The position numbers were made by a program, and so were the translations under genes. The notes under the pieces are model-generated. The model had not been told where the DNA came from. It did not search any database and was given only the letters and a program-made list of their open reading frames with translations. Below are positions 17,018 to 25,841 of a stretch of DNA of 40,830 bases, one piece after another. The stretch is from Flavobacterium sp. (GTDB lineage: Bacteria; Bacteroidota; Bacteroidia; Chitinophagales; Chitinophagaceae), in contig JASGCX010000020.1 in NCBI GenBank assembly GCA_030053925.1, positions 9,503 to 50,332 of the forward strand, written 5' to 3'. Within the stretch, counting starts at the first letter, position 1, and every line of letters starts with the position of its first letter.

Positions 17018-17329
17018 TTAAGCAACACTATTGGGTGGTGGGCTATAAATATCGGTAGAATGATTGTGTGGAAATACAATCAACACTTCTTTAAGTGTAA
17101 ATAAACTTGAGGTAAAGATGTGTGTATTGTAGGCAAATTGAAGAGTTATAAACTCGCTTTTATTTTCTATTTTACAACCATCTTTGGCTAAGTCATCAAC
17201 ACCGTCTACATCTTGTATTATGTCTTCGGTTATTTGATTGCCAAATAGCAAGCCACCCACCTGTTTTACAGGCACTATTTGAATGGCAAACACTAGCAAC
17301 ACAAAAATATTGATGAGCTTCTTAGTCAT
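17018..17329 (-). CDS. Small secreted protein of unknown function
   Basis: This 103-residue protein has an N-terminal hydrophobic signal or anchor (about residues 5-22, IFVLLVFAIQIVPV). After it comes a short GGLLFGNQITEDI stretch, an acidic DVDGVDD and a Pro-rich end, IYSPPPNSVA. I have an impression of similar small Bacteroidota proteins ending in PPPN, but no named family. It lies 93 bases upstream of sulP on the same strand and 67 bases after the DUF5009 gene, so co-transcription is possible. The clear signal and the absence of a better overlapping frame support it as a gene. Confidence 0.6.
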   Translation of the reverse strand: MTKKLINIFVLLVFAIQIVPVKQVGGLLFGNQITEDIIQDVDGVDDLAKDGCKIENKSEFITLQFAYNTHIFTSSLFTLKEVLIVFPHNHSTDIYSPPPNSVA

Positions 17330-17396
17330 AAGTTGTTATAGCAAAAATAGCAGTAATGGCTTATGATAAAAATTGTTTTTGATACCTATAACCAAA

Positions 17397-18578
17397 TTAA
17401 ACCTTCACGTAAATTTTCTTCTTATCTAAAATGTACACTATTAGCCAATAAAAAGCAATCATGCAAAGTGCATATAGTAAAGAGCCATAGCGTAAATCGG
17501 CAGCAACAATATATTTACAAATGCCATTGTAAAACCAAGTAAACGGTGTAGTGTAAACTTTTGTTCCATCTAAGTTAATGCTGTCTACCCACCTTATTAG
17601 CCCTAATACTCGTGGTAAAAACCCACTTAGTACAAATATGAAAAGAGGGTTTTTGCCAAAAACATCAAAGAATTTACTCCATTTGCCAGATGCATTTTTA
17701 AATTCTATGCAAAAAATTAAAATTGAAATGGTAATAATGGCTAGCCCCGATGTATAAAGGGTGTAGCTGCTAGTCCATATTTTTTTATTAATCGGAAAAA
17801 CCATATCCCACCAATACCCTACTAGTATTAGCGTAGCACCAGCCACAAACAAGTTGGTAAGCATTTCGTAACACTTGCCCTTTTTTTGAATGTAACTACC
17901 AACATAGTAGCCAATCATTACCTCTACAATAGCAGCAAAAGTGCTAGCTAAACCCTCTGGGTCAAAAGGTACGCCTTCACCTTTGTACACATGTGGTGCA
18001 CCAAACAAATTAATATCTACAGCAGTACCAAAAAAGCCCGATAAACTATAAGGATCGGTTTTGCTACCTAAGCCCAAGCACAAAAGCCAATAGCCTAAAA
18101 GTATTACAACTGCAATAACCTTAGACCATACATTTTTACAAAAAAATACAATACATGCTGCCAAACAATAGCACAAGGCAATACGCTGCAATACGCCCAT
18201 AATTCTTATACCAGAAATACCATTGTTGCTATTTATCCAAGTCCAAGTTTTGGCTACTAGTTGCCCATTTTTATACATTATAAAAGGACTCCAATTTAAT
18301 AACAGCCCAATTAAAAAAATAAGTATGGTACGTTTTAAAACTTTTTTTAGAAAATAAGCTGTTCCTTCTTTTTGAAATTTAGGCATTACAAAAGCCATAG
18401 CATTACCTACTGCAAATAAAAAAAATGGAAATACCAAATCGGTAGGTGTACAGCCGTGCCACACAGCATGGTCAAGCGGTGCAAAAATGTGTTCCCAGTT
18501 GCCGGGGTTGTTTACTAATATCATTAAGGCAACTGTAGCACCTCTAAATACGTCTAATGAGTAGTAGCGTTGGTTCAT
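17397..18578 (-). CDS. HGSNAT/NagX-like membrane acyltransferase (DUF5009)
   Basis: This 393-residue polytopic protein has about ten helices. The N-terminus RYYSLDVFRGATVALMILVNNPGNW and the following HGCTPTDLVFPFFLFAVGNAMAF are the signature of the heparan-alpha-glucosaminide N-acetyltransferase (DUF5009/DUF1624) family. Its members transfer acetyl groups from cytoplasmic acetyl-CoA to sugars on the other side of the membrane; the conserved His in WHGCTPTD is the likely acetyl carrier. The C-terminal half has FGKNPLFIFVLSGFL. The substrate here is unknown; GlcNAc or a cell-wall sugar is plausible. It is the last gene before the polysaccharide locus and is divergent from it. Confidence 0.85.
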   Translation of the reverse strand: MNQRYYSLDVFRGATVALMILVNNPGNWEHIFAPLDHAVWHGCTPTDLVFPFFLFAVGNAMAFVMPKFQKEGTAYFLKKVLKRTILIFLIGLLLNWSPFIMYKNGQLVAKTWTWINSNNGISGIRIMGVLQRIALCYCLAACIVFFCKNVWSKVIAVVILLGYWLLCLGLGSKTDPYSLSGFFGTAVDINLFGAPHVYKGEGVPFDPEGLASTFAAIVEVMIGYYVGSYIQKKGKCYEMLTNLFVAGATLILVGYWWDMVFPINKKIWTSSYTLYTSGLAIITISILIFCIEFKNASGKWSKFFDVFGKNPLFIFVLSGFLPRVLGLIRWVDSINLDGTKVYTTPFTWFYNGICKYIVAADLRYGSLLYALCMIAFYWLIVYILDKKKIYVKV

Positions 18579-18713
18579 AGCAAAAGCGTTTTGAGAGATA
18601 AATATAGGCTTTGTAACAATACTTTAGAACATGAAAGATTGAGCAATATTTGCATTTGATATTTATTAATTTGGCAACAATAATTTTTTTACAGGCAATG
18701 TGGTGTGTTGTTA

Positions 18714-18721
18714 TATATTTG
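18714..18721 (+). promoter_or_regulatory. Probable -7 element of the polysaccharide operon; 284-bp intergenic region
   Basis: TATATTTG matches TAnnTTTG exactly, about 140 bases before the first gene of the locus at 18863. No clean TTTG lies at the -33 spacing, only a T-rich run. The rest of 18579-18862 holds no gene, no NusG/UpxY-type leader gene and no strong hairpin. If this is the start site, the operon has a long untranslated leader. Confidence 0.4.
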
Positions 18722-18862
18722 CGAGCCATAAAGCTGAGTACGTTAATTAATTTACTAATGCCATTTTTACAATGTGCATACTGTGATTGACGTTGCGAAG
18801 CTGTGTTTTATAACCAAATAATAGCTTAAAATAGAGTTTATTTTCTTTAAAAAAAATTGTAA

Positions 18863-21310
18863 ATGGTGGTGAATATTTATAGATTGGGTATTGTAAAGAC
18901 TGCATTTTTTCTGTGTTTACTATTAGGCGCAGGCTATACGGCAAAATCGCAAGATATTTTAAAATCTAAGGACTTAACTACTTTAAAAGTAGATGCACTT
19001 AGCGATGAAGAAATAGGTAAAATAAAAGAGCAATTGGCGCAAAGCGGTCTTACGGATTTGCAAGCAGAAGAATTTTTTTTACAAAAAGGATTGCCACTAA
19101 TAGAAGCACAAAAGTTACAAGCTAGATTGGCAGGAAAAAAGACTAAACCCCATTTTAGCAATAGCACTAAAAATGCCAGCAGAACAACAGATACATCGTC
19201 TTTAAAATACGGTGATGGTGAGCCTTTTAAAAGCAACGTGTTTGGTAGCGAATTATTTACCAACAACAAGTTGTTTTTTGAACCAGACTTACGCATTGCA
19301 ACGCCCAAAAACTACGCTATTGGTCCAGATGATGAATTGGTAATAGATGTGTTTGGCTACCAAGAAGCTAATTACAGGTTACAGGTGTCGGCCGAAGGCA
19401 CCATTAATATACCATTGATAGGTGTAATTTCGGTAAATGGGTTAACGGTAGAACAGGCATCTAAAAGAATAAAAGATAAGTTGCAGCAAAATGGTTATGC
19501 CAATATTGCAACAGGGAAAACGCAGGTGCAAATAAGCATTGGTAAAATACGCACCATAAACGTCACTGTTATTGGCGAAGCAAGAAAGCCTGGTACATAC
19601 AGTATTTCATCATTATCTACCGTATTTAATGCTTTGTATTTGGCCGCAGGCCCTACAGATAAAGGTTCTTTTAGAGAAATAGAAGTGGTGCGTAACAGTA
19701 AGGTATTGGTAAAACTAGATGCTTACGATTTTTTACTCAAAGGCGATCAAAGTAAAAATGTGCATTTAATGGATCAAGATGTAATACGCATACCTGTTGC
19801 AAAAGTACAAGTGAGTTTAAGTGGCGAAGTAAAAAGAGAAGGTGTGTTTGAAGTATTGCCAACCAATAGTTTACAAGAACTAATTGATTTTGCTGGCGGC
19901 TTTACAAGTGAGGCTTACACGGCATCAATACAAATAAAACAAGTAACCGATAAAGAAAGGCGTGTAAAAGATTTGCCGAAGGACGAATTTTTAAACTACA
20001 TACCTACAAAGGGCGATTCGGTATTTGTAGGCAAAATATTAAACAGATACACCAATAGTGTAAATATTAAAGGGGCTATTTATAGGCCTGGCACTTATGA
20101 GTTGAGTAGTGGTTTAACGCTATCAAAACTTATTGCAAAAGCCGATGGCTTAAAGGATGAGGCTTTTAAAAATAGAGGTTTAATTATTCGTACCAATGAA
20201 CTTGATTTGACGAAAAAAGTACTACCCTTTAGCGTTCAAAACATCATTAATAAAACCGACATAGATATTGTACTGCAAAAAGATGATCAGGTGATAATTG
20301 GTGCAGCAGATGTGTATAAACAAAACTATACGTTGCAACTACTGGGAGAGGTAAAAAAGCCAGGTATTTTTAATTACGTTGAAGGTATTACACTAAAAGA
20401 TTTATTGTTTCTAGCAGAAGGTTTTACTGATGCTTCAGCAATTGATAAAATTGAAATTGCTAGGCGTTATGCAAGCGATTCTGTTACTAATGTTAATAAT
20501 ATTGCAGTAATTGTAGACGCTACGTCTGAAAAAAATCTCTCAACCATTGGTACAGATATACAGTTAAATCCTTGGGATATTGTAAGTGTAAGAAAAAAAC
20601 CAAACTACCAAGAGCAAATAAGTGTAAAAATTTTAGGCGAAGTAAAATATCCTGGTGATTATGCGTTAACTACTAAAAACGAACGTGTTAGTAACTTAAT
20701 AGCAAGGTCTGGCGGTTTAACCAACTTTGCTTTTACTGAGGCTGCAAGCCTTACTAGAATTAATAAAGTTGAGTTAAGAAGATTAAATCAAGATAATTTA
20801 AAAAAATTGCAAAAAGATGTAAACGATAGTACTACTACAAGCAATAAATTTACAACAGATATTTTTAAGCCTACCATTAAAGTAGGTTTAAACTTACAGG
20901 AAATTTTGAATAAGTCAGGTGGTATAGATGATGTAGTATTGCAAGAAGGCGATGTATTAAATATTCCAAAGCAACAACGTGAAGTAAAGGTAAATGGCGA
21001 AGTAATGGTACCATCGGAAGTAGTGTACAAGCAAGATGCTAACTTAAGTTATTATATTAACAAAGCGGGTGGTTTTACAGATAACGCTAGAGAGCAAAGG
21101 GTGTACGTAATATACCCTAACGGTAGTGCCGCAAGAATAAAAAAGTTTTTGTTTTTTAAAACTAACCCCAAAGTAACGGCAGGTTCCGAAATATTAGTGC
21201 CACAAATACCTGAACGAAAAAAAGCGGGTTTATCTACCACTGAAATAATAGGCTTAACTAGTGCTGTTGCTAGTTTGACAGGGGTGGTAATTGCAATATT
21301 GAGATTTTAA
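18863..21310 (+). CDS. Wza-like polysaccharide export protein with six SLBB repeats
   Basis: This 815-residue protein has a signal peptide (about residues 8-30, ending AGYTAKSQ), an N-terminal coil, and a Poly_export domain at about 150-230 (YAIGPDDELVIDVFGYQEA, INIPLIGVISVNGLT). Six SLBB-type repeats follow, each starting with a G-E-x(3)-P-G core: VIGEARKPGTY, LSGEVKREGVF, IKGAIYRPGTY, LLGEVKKPGIF, ILGEVKYPGDY and VNGEVMVPSE. A hydrophobic C-terminal helix (ASLTGVVIAIL) probably spans the outer membrane. Classical Wza is near 380 residues with fewer SLBB units, so this is the long Bacteroidota type. It carries polymer across the periplasm and outer membrane. It is the first gene of the locus and lies 13 bases before the next gene. 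Confidence 0.9.
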   Translation: MVVNIYRLGIVKTAFFLCLLLGAGYTAKSQDILKSKDLTTLKVDALSDEEIGKIKEQLAQSGLTDLQAEEFFLQKGLPLIEAQKLQARLAGKKTKPHFSNSTKNASRTTDTSSLKYGDGEPFKSNVFGSELFTNNKLFFEPDLRIATPKNYAIGPDDELVIDVFGYQEANYRLQVSAEGTINIPLIGVISVNGLTVEQASKRIKDKLQQNGYANIATGKTQVQISIGKIRTINVTVIGEARKPGTYSISSLSTVFNALYLAAGPTDKGSFREIEVVRNSKVLVKLDAYDFLLKGDQSKNVHLMDQDVIRIPVAKVQVSLSGEVKREGVFEVLPTNSLQELIDFAGGFTSEAYTASIQIKQVTDKERRVKDLPKDEFLNYIPTKGDSVFVGKILNRYTNSVNIKGAIYRPGTYELSSGLTLSKLIAKADGLKDEAFKNRGLIIRTNELDLTKKVLPFSVQNIINKTDIDIVLQKDDQVIIGAADVYKQNYTLQLLGEVKKPGIFNYVEGITLKDLLFLAEGFTDASAIDKIEIARRYASDSVTNVNNIAVIVDATSEKNLSTIGTDIQLNPWDIVSVRKKPNYQEQISVKILGEVKYPGDYALTTKNERVSNLIARSGGLTNFAFTEAASLTRINKVELRRLNQDNLKKLQKDVNDSTTTSNKFTTDIFKPTIKVGLNLQEILNKSGGIDDVVLQEGDVLNIPKQQREVKVNGEVMVPSEVVYKQDANLSYYINKAGGFTDNAREQRVYVIYPNGSAARIKKFLFFKTNPKVTAGSEILVPQIPERKKAGLSTTEIIGLTSAVASLTGVVIAILRF

Positions 21311-21323
21311 AAGAAAGATTTGA

Positions 21324-22475
21324 ATGAAAGTATTTTTAAGTATATTTTCTGTAAAACTCTGTTTATCAACCATTTTTATATTTTTTTGGATTTCTTTTTT
21401 TCCAAATTTGTATAGCTTATTTAATCCTTCTAGTGATAATTTTGATTCAATTAGGTATAATCATGATGCTTATTTAATGGCCAAAGGTGCTTCATCTGGA
21501 TTTTGGGCACTTGAGAAAAATGCCTTCACAATTAAATACGGCTCCATTATATATAAATTATTTTTTACTCATCCTTGGTTTGTCACTTTTTTTAACTGTT
21601 TAATTAGTTCTATAACTACCTATCTTTTGTATGTAAAGTTGCAACATTTTTTTGTCGACAAAGCACTTAAAATTGTTTTTTGGTTAAGTAACTTCTTTCC
21701 TATAATTATCGCTTATGAATCAATATTAGGGAAAGAGGTTTTTTATTTAGCAGGATTTAAAATAATGTTGATTCTGCTTGTAGTTTTTTTTCATTCACCT
21801 AAAAGACGCTATTGTAAAATAGAAATGTTTGTATTAATACTTGCATTCTTTGTCTTTGCATATTCACGTCCTGTTCTTTTTCCATATTTTGCTGTTGGTT
21901 TTTTTGCCTATTACCTTGACTTTAAATGGACTTTTTTTTTATCTGGAATATTAGGCTCTTTAGTATTTTTTACGTTAAAAAATAACGATATATTGTATTT
22001 ACAAAGACAAAATGTTGAAAACGTATCCTTTTATCCCTCATTTCAAGCGTTACGAGAACTACTTTTCTCAAAATCGTTATTTCAAAATTGTATCTACGGG
22101 CTAGGGAGATTTTTAGTGTATTTGTTTTATCCCTTTCCTTTAATATTACCCAATTTAGCATTTTTAAAAGAGAGCAATGCAACACTGAAGTGTACCAGAT
22201 TACTTACTGTTTGTGAGCAATTAAGCTTCTTTTGGCAGTTGATTATAATTACTTTCACATTTTTACACGTGAAAATGTCATTGATTTCTGAAAAAATCTG
22301 GTTGCATTTTTTCTTAATTTCTATTGGTTGTGAGGTAGTATTATCTTATAGCTTTCCCTTGCTGCATGCTCGTTATAGAATTTTCTTTTTTATTACATAT
22401 TTTGCCTTCATAATTGAGTTAACACGCTGTGTAAAAGTTTTTTACGCAAGACATTTGGCAAATAAAATATTTTAA
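21324..22475 (+). CDS. Polytopic membrane protein, polymerase/GT-C-like (family member A)
   Basis: This 383-residue protein has about nine to ten membrane helices. No named family is certain. After the first helix there is an acidic extracytoplasmic loop (SSDNFDSIRYNHDAY, 36-50). A helix boundary carries ESILGKEVF with Lys137-Glu138, then YSRPVLFPY, and a C-terminal ARYR (RYR at 350-352) before the last helix. The proteins at 24363 and 36894 have the same landmarks in the same order. This arrangement resembles Wzy/EpsG-type polymerases or GT-C transferases acting on polyprenyl-linked sugars. The gene contains a T9 tract (21932-21940) and is markedly AT-rich. It lies between the SLBB and Wzz genes, fitting a polymerase role. 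Confidence 0.65.
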   Translation: MKVFLSIFSVKLCLSTIFIFFWISFFPNLYSLFNPSSDNFDSIRYNHDAYLMAKGASSGFWALEKNAFTIKYGSIIYKLFFTHPWFVTFFNCLISSITTYLLYVKLQHFFVDKALKIVFWLSNFFPIIIAYESILGKEVFYLAGFKIMLILLVVFFHSPKRRYCKIEMFVLILAFFVFAYSRPVLFPYFAVGFFAYYLDFKWTFFLSGILGSLVFFTLKNNDILYLQRQNVENVSFYPSFQALRELLFSKSLFQNCIYGLGRFLVYLFYPFPLILPNLAFLKESNATLKCTRLLTVCEQLSFFWQLIIITFTFLHVKMSLISEKIWLHFFLISIGCEVVLSYSFPLLHARYRIFFFITYFAFIIELTRCVKVFYARHLANKIF

Positions 22476-22487
22476 ATTCTCTCTTGC

Positions 22488-23495
22488 ATGTACGATGAAC
22501 CGATAAAACATCTTTTCGAAGATTTTAAAAAAAGAATACTTATTATAATACTAGCTACTATTATAGGTGCATTGTTAGGTCTAGTTGCTTCCATATTTTC
22601 CAAATCATCCTACGTTGGTGAGCTTACTTTTGTTCTTGAGGATAGTAAATCTAATAGTTTAGGGGGCTATGCAAGTTTGGCGTCTCAGTTTGGTATAGAT
22701 TTAAGTTCTAATGGTGGCGGAGCTTTTCAGGGCGAAAATATTTTGCAATTACTAAAATCTAGGTTGTTAATAGATAAAACGTTAGCTTCTGCATATGATA
22801 ATAAACAAACCATTGAGGAAGCTTATTTTGAATCCAGCGACTTAAAGGAACAATTTAAAAGTAAGGGGTATACTTATAAAATCTTAATGGACACAAATAA
22901 TGTTAAAAGCAAAATACCCCGAGACAGTCTGAGAAAGATAATTTTCGAAAAAGTGATAAGGGAAAATTTGTTATTAGAGAAGCCAGATAAAAAAAATACT
23001 TTCATTAAGGTTACGTTTAAATCAAATGTGGAGCAGTTAGCAAAAATATTTCCTGAAAAATTAGTCTCTGAAGCGATTAGGTTCTATACCGTTACTAAAA
23101 CCCAAAGGTCTCTGTTAAATGTAGATAAGTTACAGGCAAAAGCAGACTCGATCTTGTTTATTATGAACAACAAAACATATGAAGCTGCAAGTAACCAAGA
23201 TGTTAACGTTAACCCTCTTAAAAAACAATCAACAATCCCTTTAGAACTTACGATAAGAGATAAAGCTATTTTACAAACTATGTATGGTGAAGTTGTAAAA
23301 AATTTGGAATTGGCAAAAATAAACGTAGCTCAAGAAACACCTTTAGTTCAAATAGTTGACACCCCCATTTTACCATTAAACAAAGTTAAATTAAGAAAAT
23401 TAGAAGCTATTTTTTTAGGTGGTATTTTTGGCTTTGTAATTATTACATTCATTCTAATAATATTCATTGTAACTAAAAATATCTATAAAAACTAG
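22488..23495 (+). CDS. Wzz-like chain-length determinant protein
   Basis: This 335-residue inner-membrane protein has a helix at each end (about 17-37 and 310-330) and a periplasmic domain between them, the Wzz/PCP layout. The N-terminal part has the Wzz motif region SSYVGELTFVLEDSK, and the C-terminal part has the expected PLVQIVDTPILPLNK just before the second helix. There is no C-terminal tyrosine kinase domain, so it is the kinase-free type. It controls polymer length together with a Wzy polymerase and contacts the export channel. It lies 12 bases after the polytopic protein at 21324 and is co-oriented with the SLBB gene. Confidence 0.88.
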   Translation: MYDEPIKHLFEDFKKRILIIILATIIGALLGLVASIFSKSSYVGELTFVLEDSKSNSLGGYASLASQFGIDLSSNGGGAFQGENILQLLKSRLLIDKTLASAYDNKQTIEEAYFESSDLKEQFKSKGYTYKILMDTNNVKSKIPRDSLRKIIFEKVIRENLLLEKPDKKNTFIKVTFKSNVEQLAKIFPEKLVSEAIRFYTVTKTQRSLLNVDKLQAKADSILFIMNNKTYEAASNQDVNVNPLKKQSTIPLELTIRDKAILQTMYGEVVKNLELAKINVAQETPLVQIVDTPILPLNKVKLRKLEAIFLGGIFGFVIITFILIIFIVTKNIYKN

Positions 23496-23506
23496 ACTAA
23501 ACATTA

Positions 23507-24400
23507 ATGCTCAAGCAAGCAGATACATTTTTACATCGCATAATCTCTAGTAAAAACAAACTAGAGGGGAGGCTTAAACTTAAAAAGAAGGCATTATTAG
23601 TAGCCACCAATGATGCTGAACTACCTGGTATATCTGTGGTAATTCCTGTTATTGAAAAAGATTTGCCCTTACTTGCCATTACTATAAAGCATTTAAAGAA
23701 ATATTGCCAAAACCCAATTAAGACTATTTATATAGTTTCTCCCGATAGCCTTACCATCAAAGAATTTTGTATTATGGAGGATTTGGTGTGGGTGAATGAA
23801 AAGGTTATTGCACCCGTTGAAAAAGAATTGATTTACGACAAAATACAAAATAATTTGGTCAATTGGATTTATCAACAATTTTTAAAACTTAGCATCGATA
23901 AAATTGTTGAAGACGCATATTGTTTAATTTTGGATTGCGATACAATCTTGCTAACTAAACAATATTTCGTCACACACACAAAAATGATTTTAAAATCATC
24001 TGATGAATATCATTTTTTATATCAAAAAACAAATAAAGCAATCTTACCTTCACTTAAATGGCATAGCCATTCTTTTATTGCACATCACCAAATTATTAAG
24101 ATAGACATTCTTAGAGAATTAAAACAAGCTGTAGAATTGTATAATAAAAGTGATTTTTTTAAAGTCGCATTAGAGCAATGTAGTTTAAACTTTATTAAGT
24201 TTTCAGAATACGAACTTTATGGGAGCTATGTTAGCACATTTTATCCAAATGATGTACAAATTGTTTACTGGAATCATAAAAATCTTAAGGCTAAAGATTT
24301 TAAACACTTCTTTAGAAAGCCCCCAAACCATTTTTTAACAGCATCTTTTCACAATTATAACTATGATTTATTCACTAAAGAATGGTACAGTAAGTGTTGA
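23507..24400 (+). CDS. DUF6492 family glycosyltransferase-like protein
   Basis: This 297-residue protein has a GT-A-like core: ISVVIPVIEKDLPLLAITI, then a DxD metal/nucleotide-sugar motif at Asp143-Cys144-Asp145 (LILDCDTILL), and the family-typical FSEYELYGSYV in the C-terminal third. These are the landmarks of DUF6492, a family found in polysaccharide clusters. It has no membrane helix and probably works at the cytoplasmic face. It follows wzz by 11 bases, and its last 38 bases overlap the next gene in another frame. Donor and acceptor are unknown. Confidence 0.75.
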   Translation: MLKQADTFLHRIISSKNKLEGRLKLKKKALLVATNDAELPGISVVIPVIEKDLPLLAITIKHLKKYCQNPIKTIYIVSPDSLTIKEFCIMEDLVWVNEKVIAPVEKELIYDKIQNNLVNWIYQQFLKLSIDKIVEDAYCLILDCDTILLTKQYFVTHTKMILKSSDEYHFLYQKTNKAILPSLKWHSHSFIAHHQIIKIDILRELKQAVELYNKSDFFKVALEQCSLNFIKFSEYELYGSYVSTFYPNDVQIVYWNHKNLKAKDFKHFFRKPPNHFLTASFHNYNYDLFTKEWYSKC

Positions 24401-25841
24401 CAGCGTTGTTAAATTTTATCTTCCTACGCTTATCAATTTCTTTATTATTGTTTTTTTTCCTTACGATAGAGTAGAAGTTTTTAAAGTTGGCTTTTGCTAC
24501 ATAGTAGCTTCTTTTATTTTTTTGTTAATTTTAAATACTTTACAAAAAAAAAATTCATTTATAAGTTATAAATGGTACTACATATTTCAACTTAAACTTT
24601 TCGTAACAATCCTATGTGCTGTACTTTTTTTCTTTATCCCGTTAGGAAACAATATAGCAACTACTACCCAAGATAGTAGGCTCATTGACTCTACTTATTA
24701 CAATAGCATTGCTAAAATTTTAGCTACAGATGGTATTATAAAAAATTTAGAGCTTGCTTATTCTGGCTGGCAAACTGGTGGTATAACAGTAGTAGTAGGT
24801 TTTCTTTATACGATTTTTAGTCATTCTACTCTTACAATAATTATTGTTAATAGCTTCTCAATTTCTACAGGTGCACTGTTGTGTTATGTGCTCGCAAAAA
24901 AAGCTATAAATTCAAATATAAATCAAAAATTGTTTTATTTTTTCCCGTTTCTTCCCATAGAGTCGTTTTACGATATGTCGCCATCTAAAGAACCGTTTAG
25001 TTTAATATTACTTTATGCAATACTCTATTTTTTATATAGTTTACATGATAAAATAAAATGGTACAATCTTGCAGGGTTAGCAATGTCTGTTACACTTTTA
25101 TATATGGTACGACTTAATCTTTTAGCAGCGGTAATAGGAGCTTTTCTTTTATATAAGGCCTTTTACAATATATCCTTAAAAAACATGGTTTTGGTAATCA
25201 TAGTAGCCTTATTAACAGGGTTTATATTAATTTATTCCAACTCCTTGGAATATTTGGCAACTCCATATTTAGATTTAGAAGGCGTAGGTAGACAAATTGA
25301 ACAAAAAGAGGCTAATGATGGGTTAAAAGCTCTAATAATAAATACTTTTGCTGCAACTTCTGTTTTTTCGTTAATAGCGTACTTACCTATAAGAGCTATT
25401 GTATGGATGTTTTTACCTTTTCCTTTCCTTTTCTTCTCTTCAAAATATTTTTCTGAATTATTTACCAGTAACTTATTGAATACAGATCCATTTTTTTGGT
25501 TTCACTTTTTCGTAGATGCTTGCTCGAAAGTTGATAGTTTTATAATGATTCTGTCTTTCCCCTTTTTTTTGCACTTCTTATTTAATATGAAGCTACTTAT
25601 CAAAACCAATTTTGGTTTTTTTATTGTAATCTTTTTCTTTTTTCTACTTTTTACACTAAGTACGTATTCTTTTATAGAAGGTACAAGATATCGGTCCGTT
25701 TTAGAACCAGCGTATTTTATGTTGCTCTTAAGTTCTTTGCCTCTAAAAATGAAATCTTTCAATAAAATAATAGCATGCACGTGGTATCCCTCAGTTGCAT
25801 TATTAGTTTTGACAATTTGGTTAATAGAAAGTTTTAAATAA
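24363..25841 (+). CDS. Polytopic membrane protein, polymerase/GT-C-like (family member B)
   Basis: This 492-residue protein has about twelve helices and shares the layout of the proteins at 21324 and 36894. An Asp-bearing loop (TQDSRLIDSTYYN) comes first, then FYDMSPSKEPFS with Lys209-Glu210, then a helix start LYMVRLNLL, and finally EGTRYRSVLEP with RYR at 442-444. EGTRYR followed by a Pro is also reminiscent of GT39/PMT-type enzymes. The start at 24363 overlaps the DUF6492 gene by 38 bases; no later Met gives a complete first helix. An A10 tract at 24544-24553, near codons 61-64, could cause slippage. The stop overlaps the next ATG by one base. Role: polymerase or lipid-linked glycosyltransferase, inferred. 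Confidence 0.65.
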   Translation: MIYSLKNGTVSVDSVVKFYLPTLINFFIIVFFPYDRVEVFKVGFCYIVASFIFLLILNTLQKKNSFISYKWYYIFQLKLFVTILCAVLFFFIPLGNNIATTTQDSRLIDSTYYNSIAKILATDGIIKNLELAYSGWQTGGITVVVGFLYTIFSHSTLTIIIVNSFSISTGALLCYVLAKKAINSNINQKLFYFFPFLPIESFYDMSPSKEPFSLILLYAILYFLYSLHDKIKWYNLAGLAMSVTLLYMVRLNLLAAVIGAFLLYKAFYNISLKNMVLVIIVALLTGFILIYSNSLEYLATPYLDLEGVGRQIEQKEANDGLKALIINTFAATSVFSLIAYLPIRAIVWMFLPFPFLFFSSKYFSELFTSNLLNTDPFFWFHFFVDACSKVDSFIMILSFPFFLHFLFNMKLLIKTNFGFFIVIFFFFLLFTLSTYSFIEGTRYRSVLEPAYFMLLLSSLPLKMKSFNKIIACTWYPSVALLVLTIWLIESFK

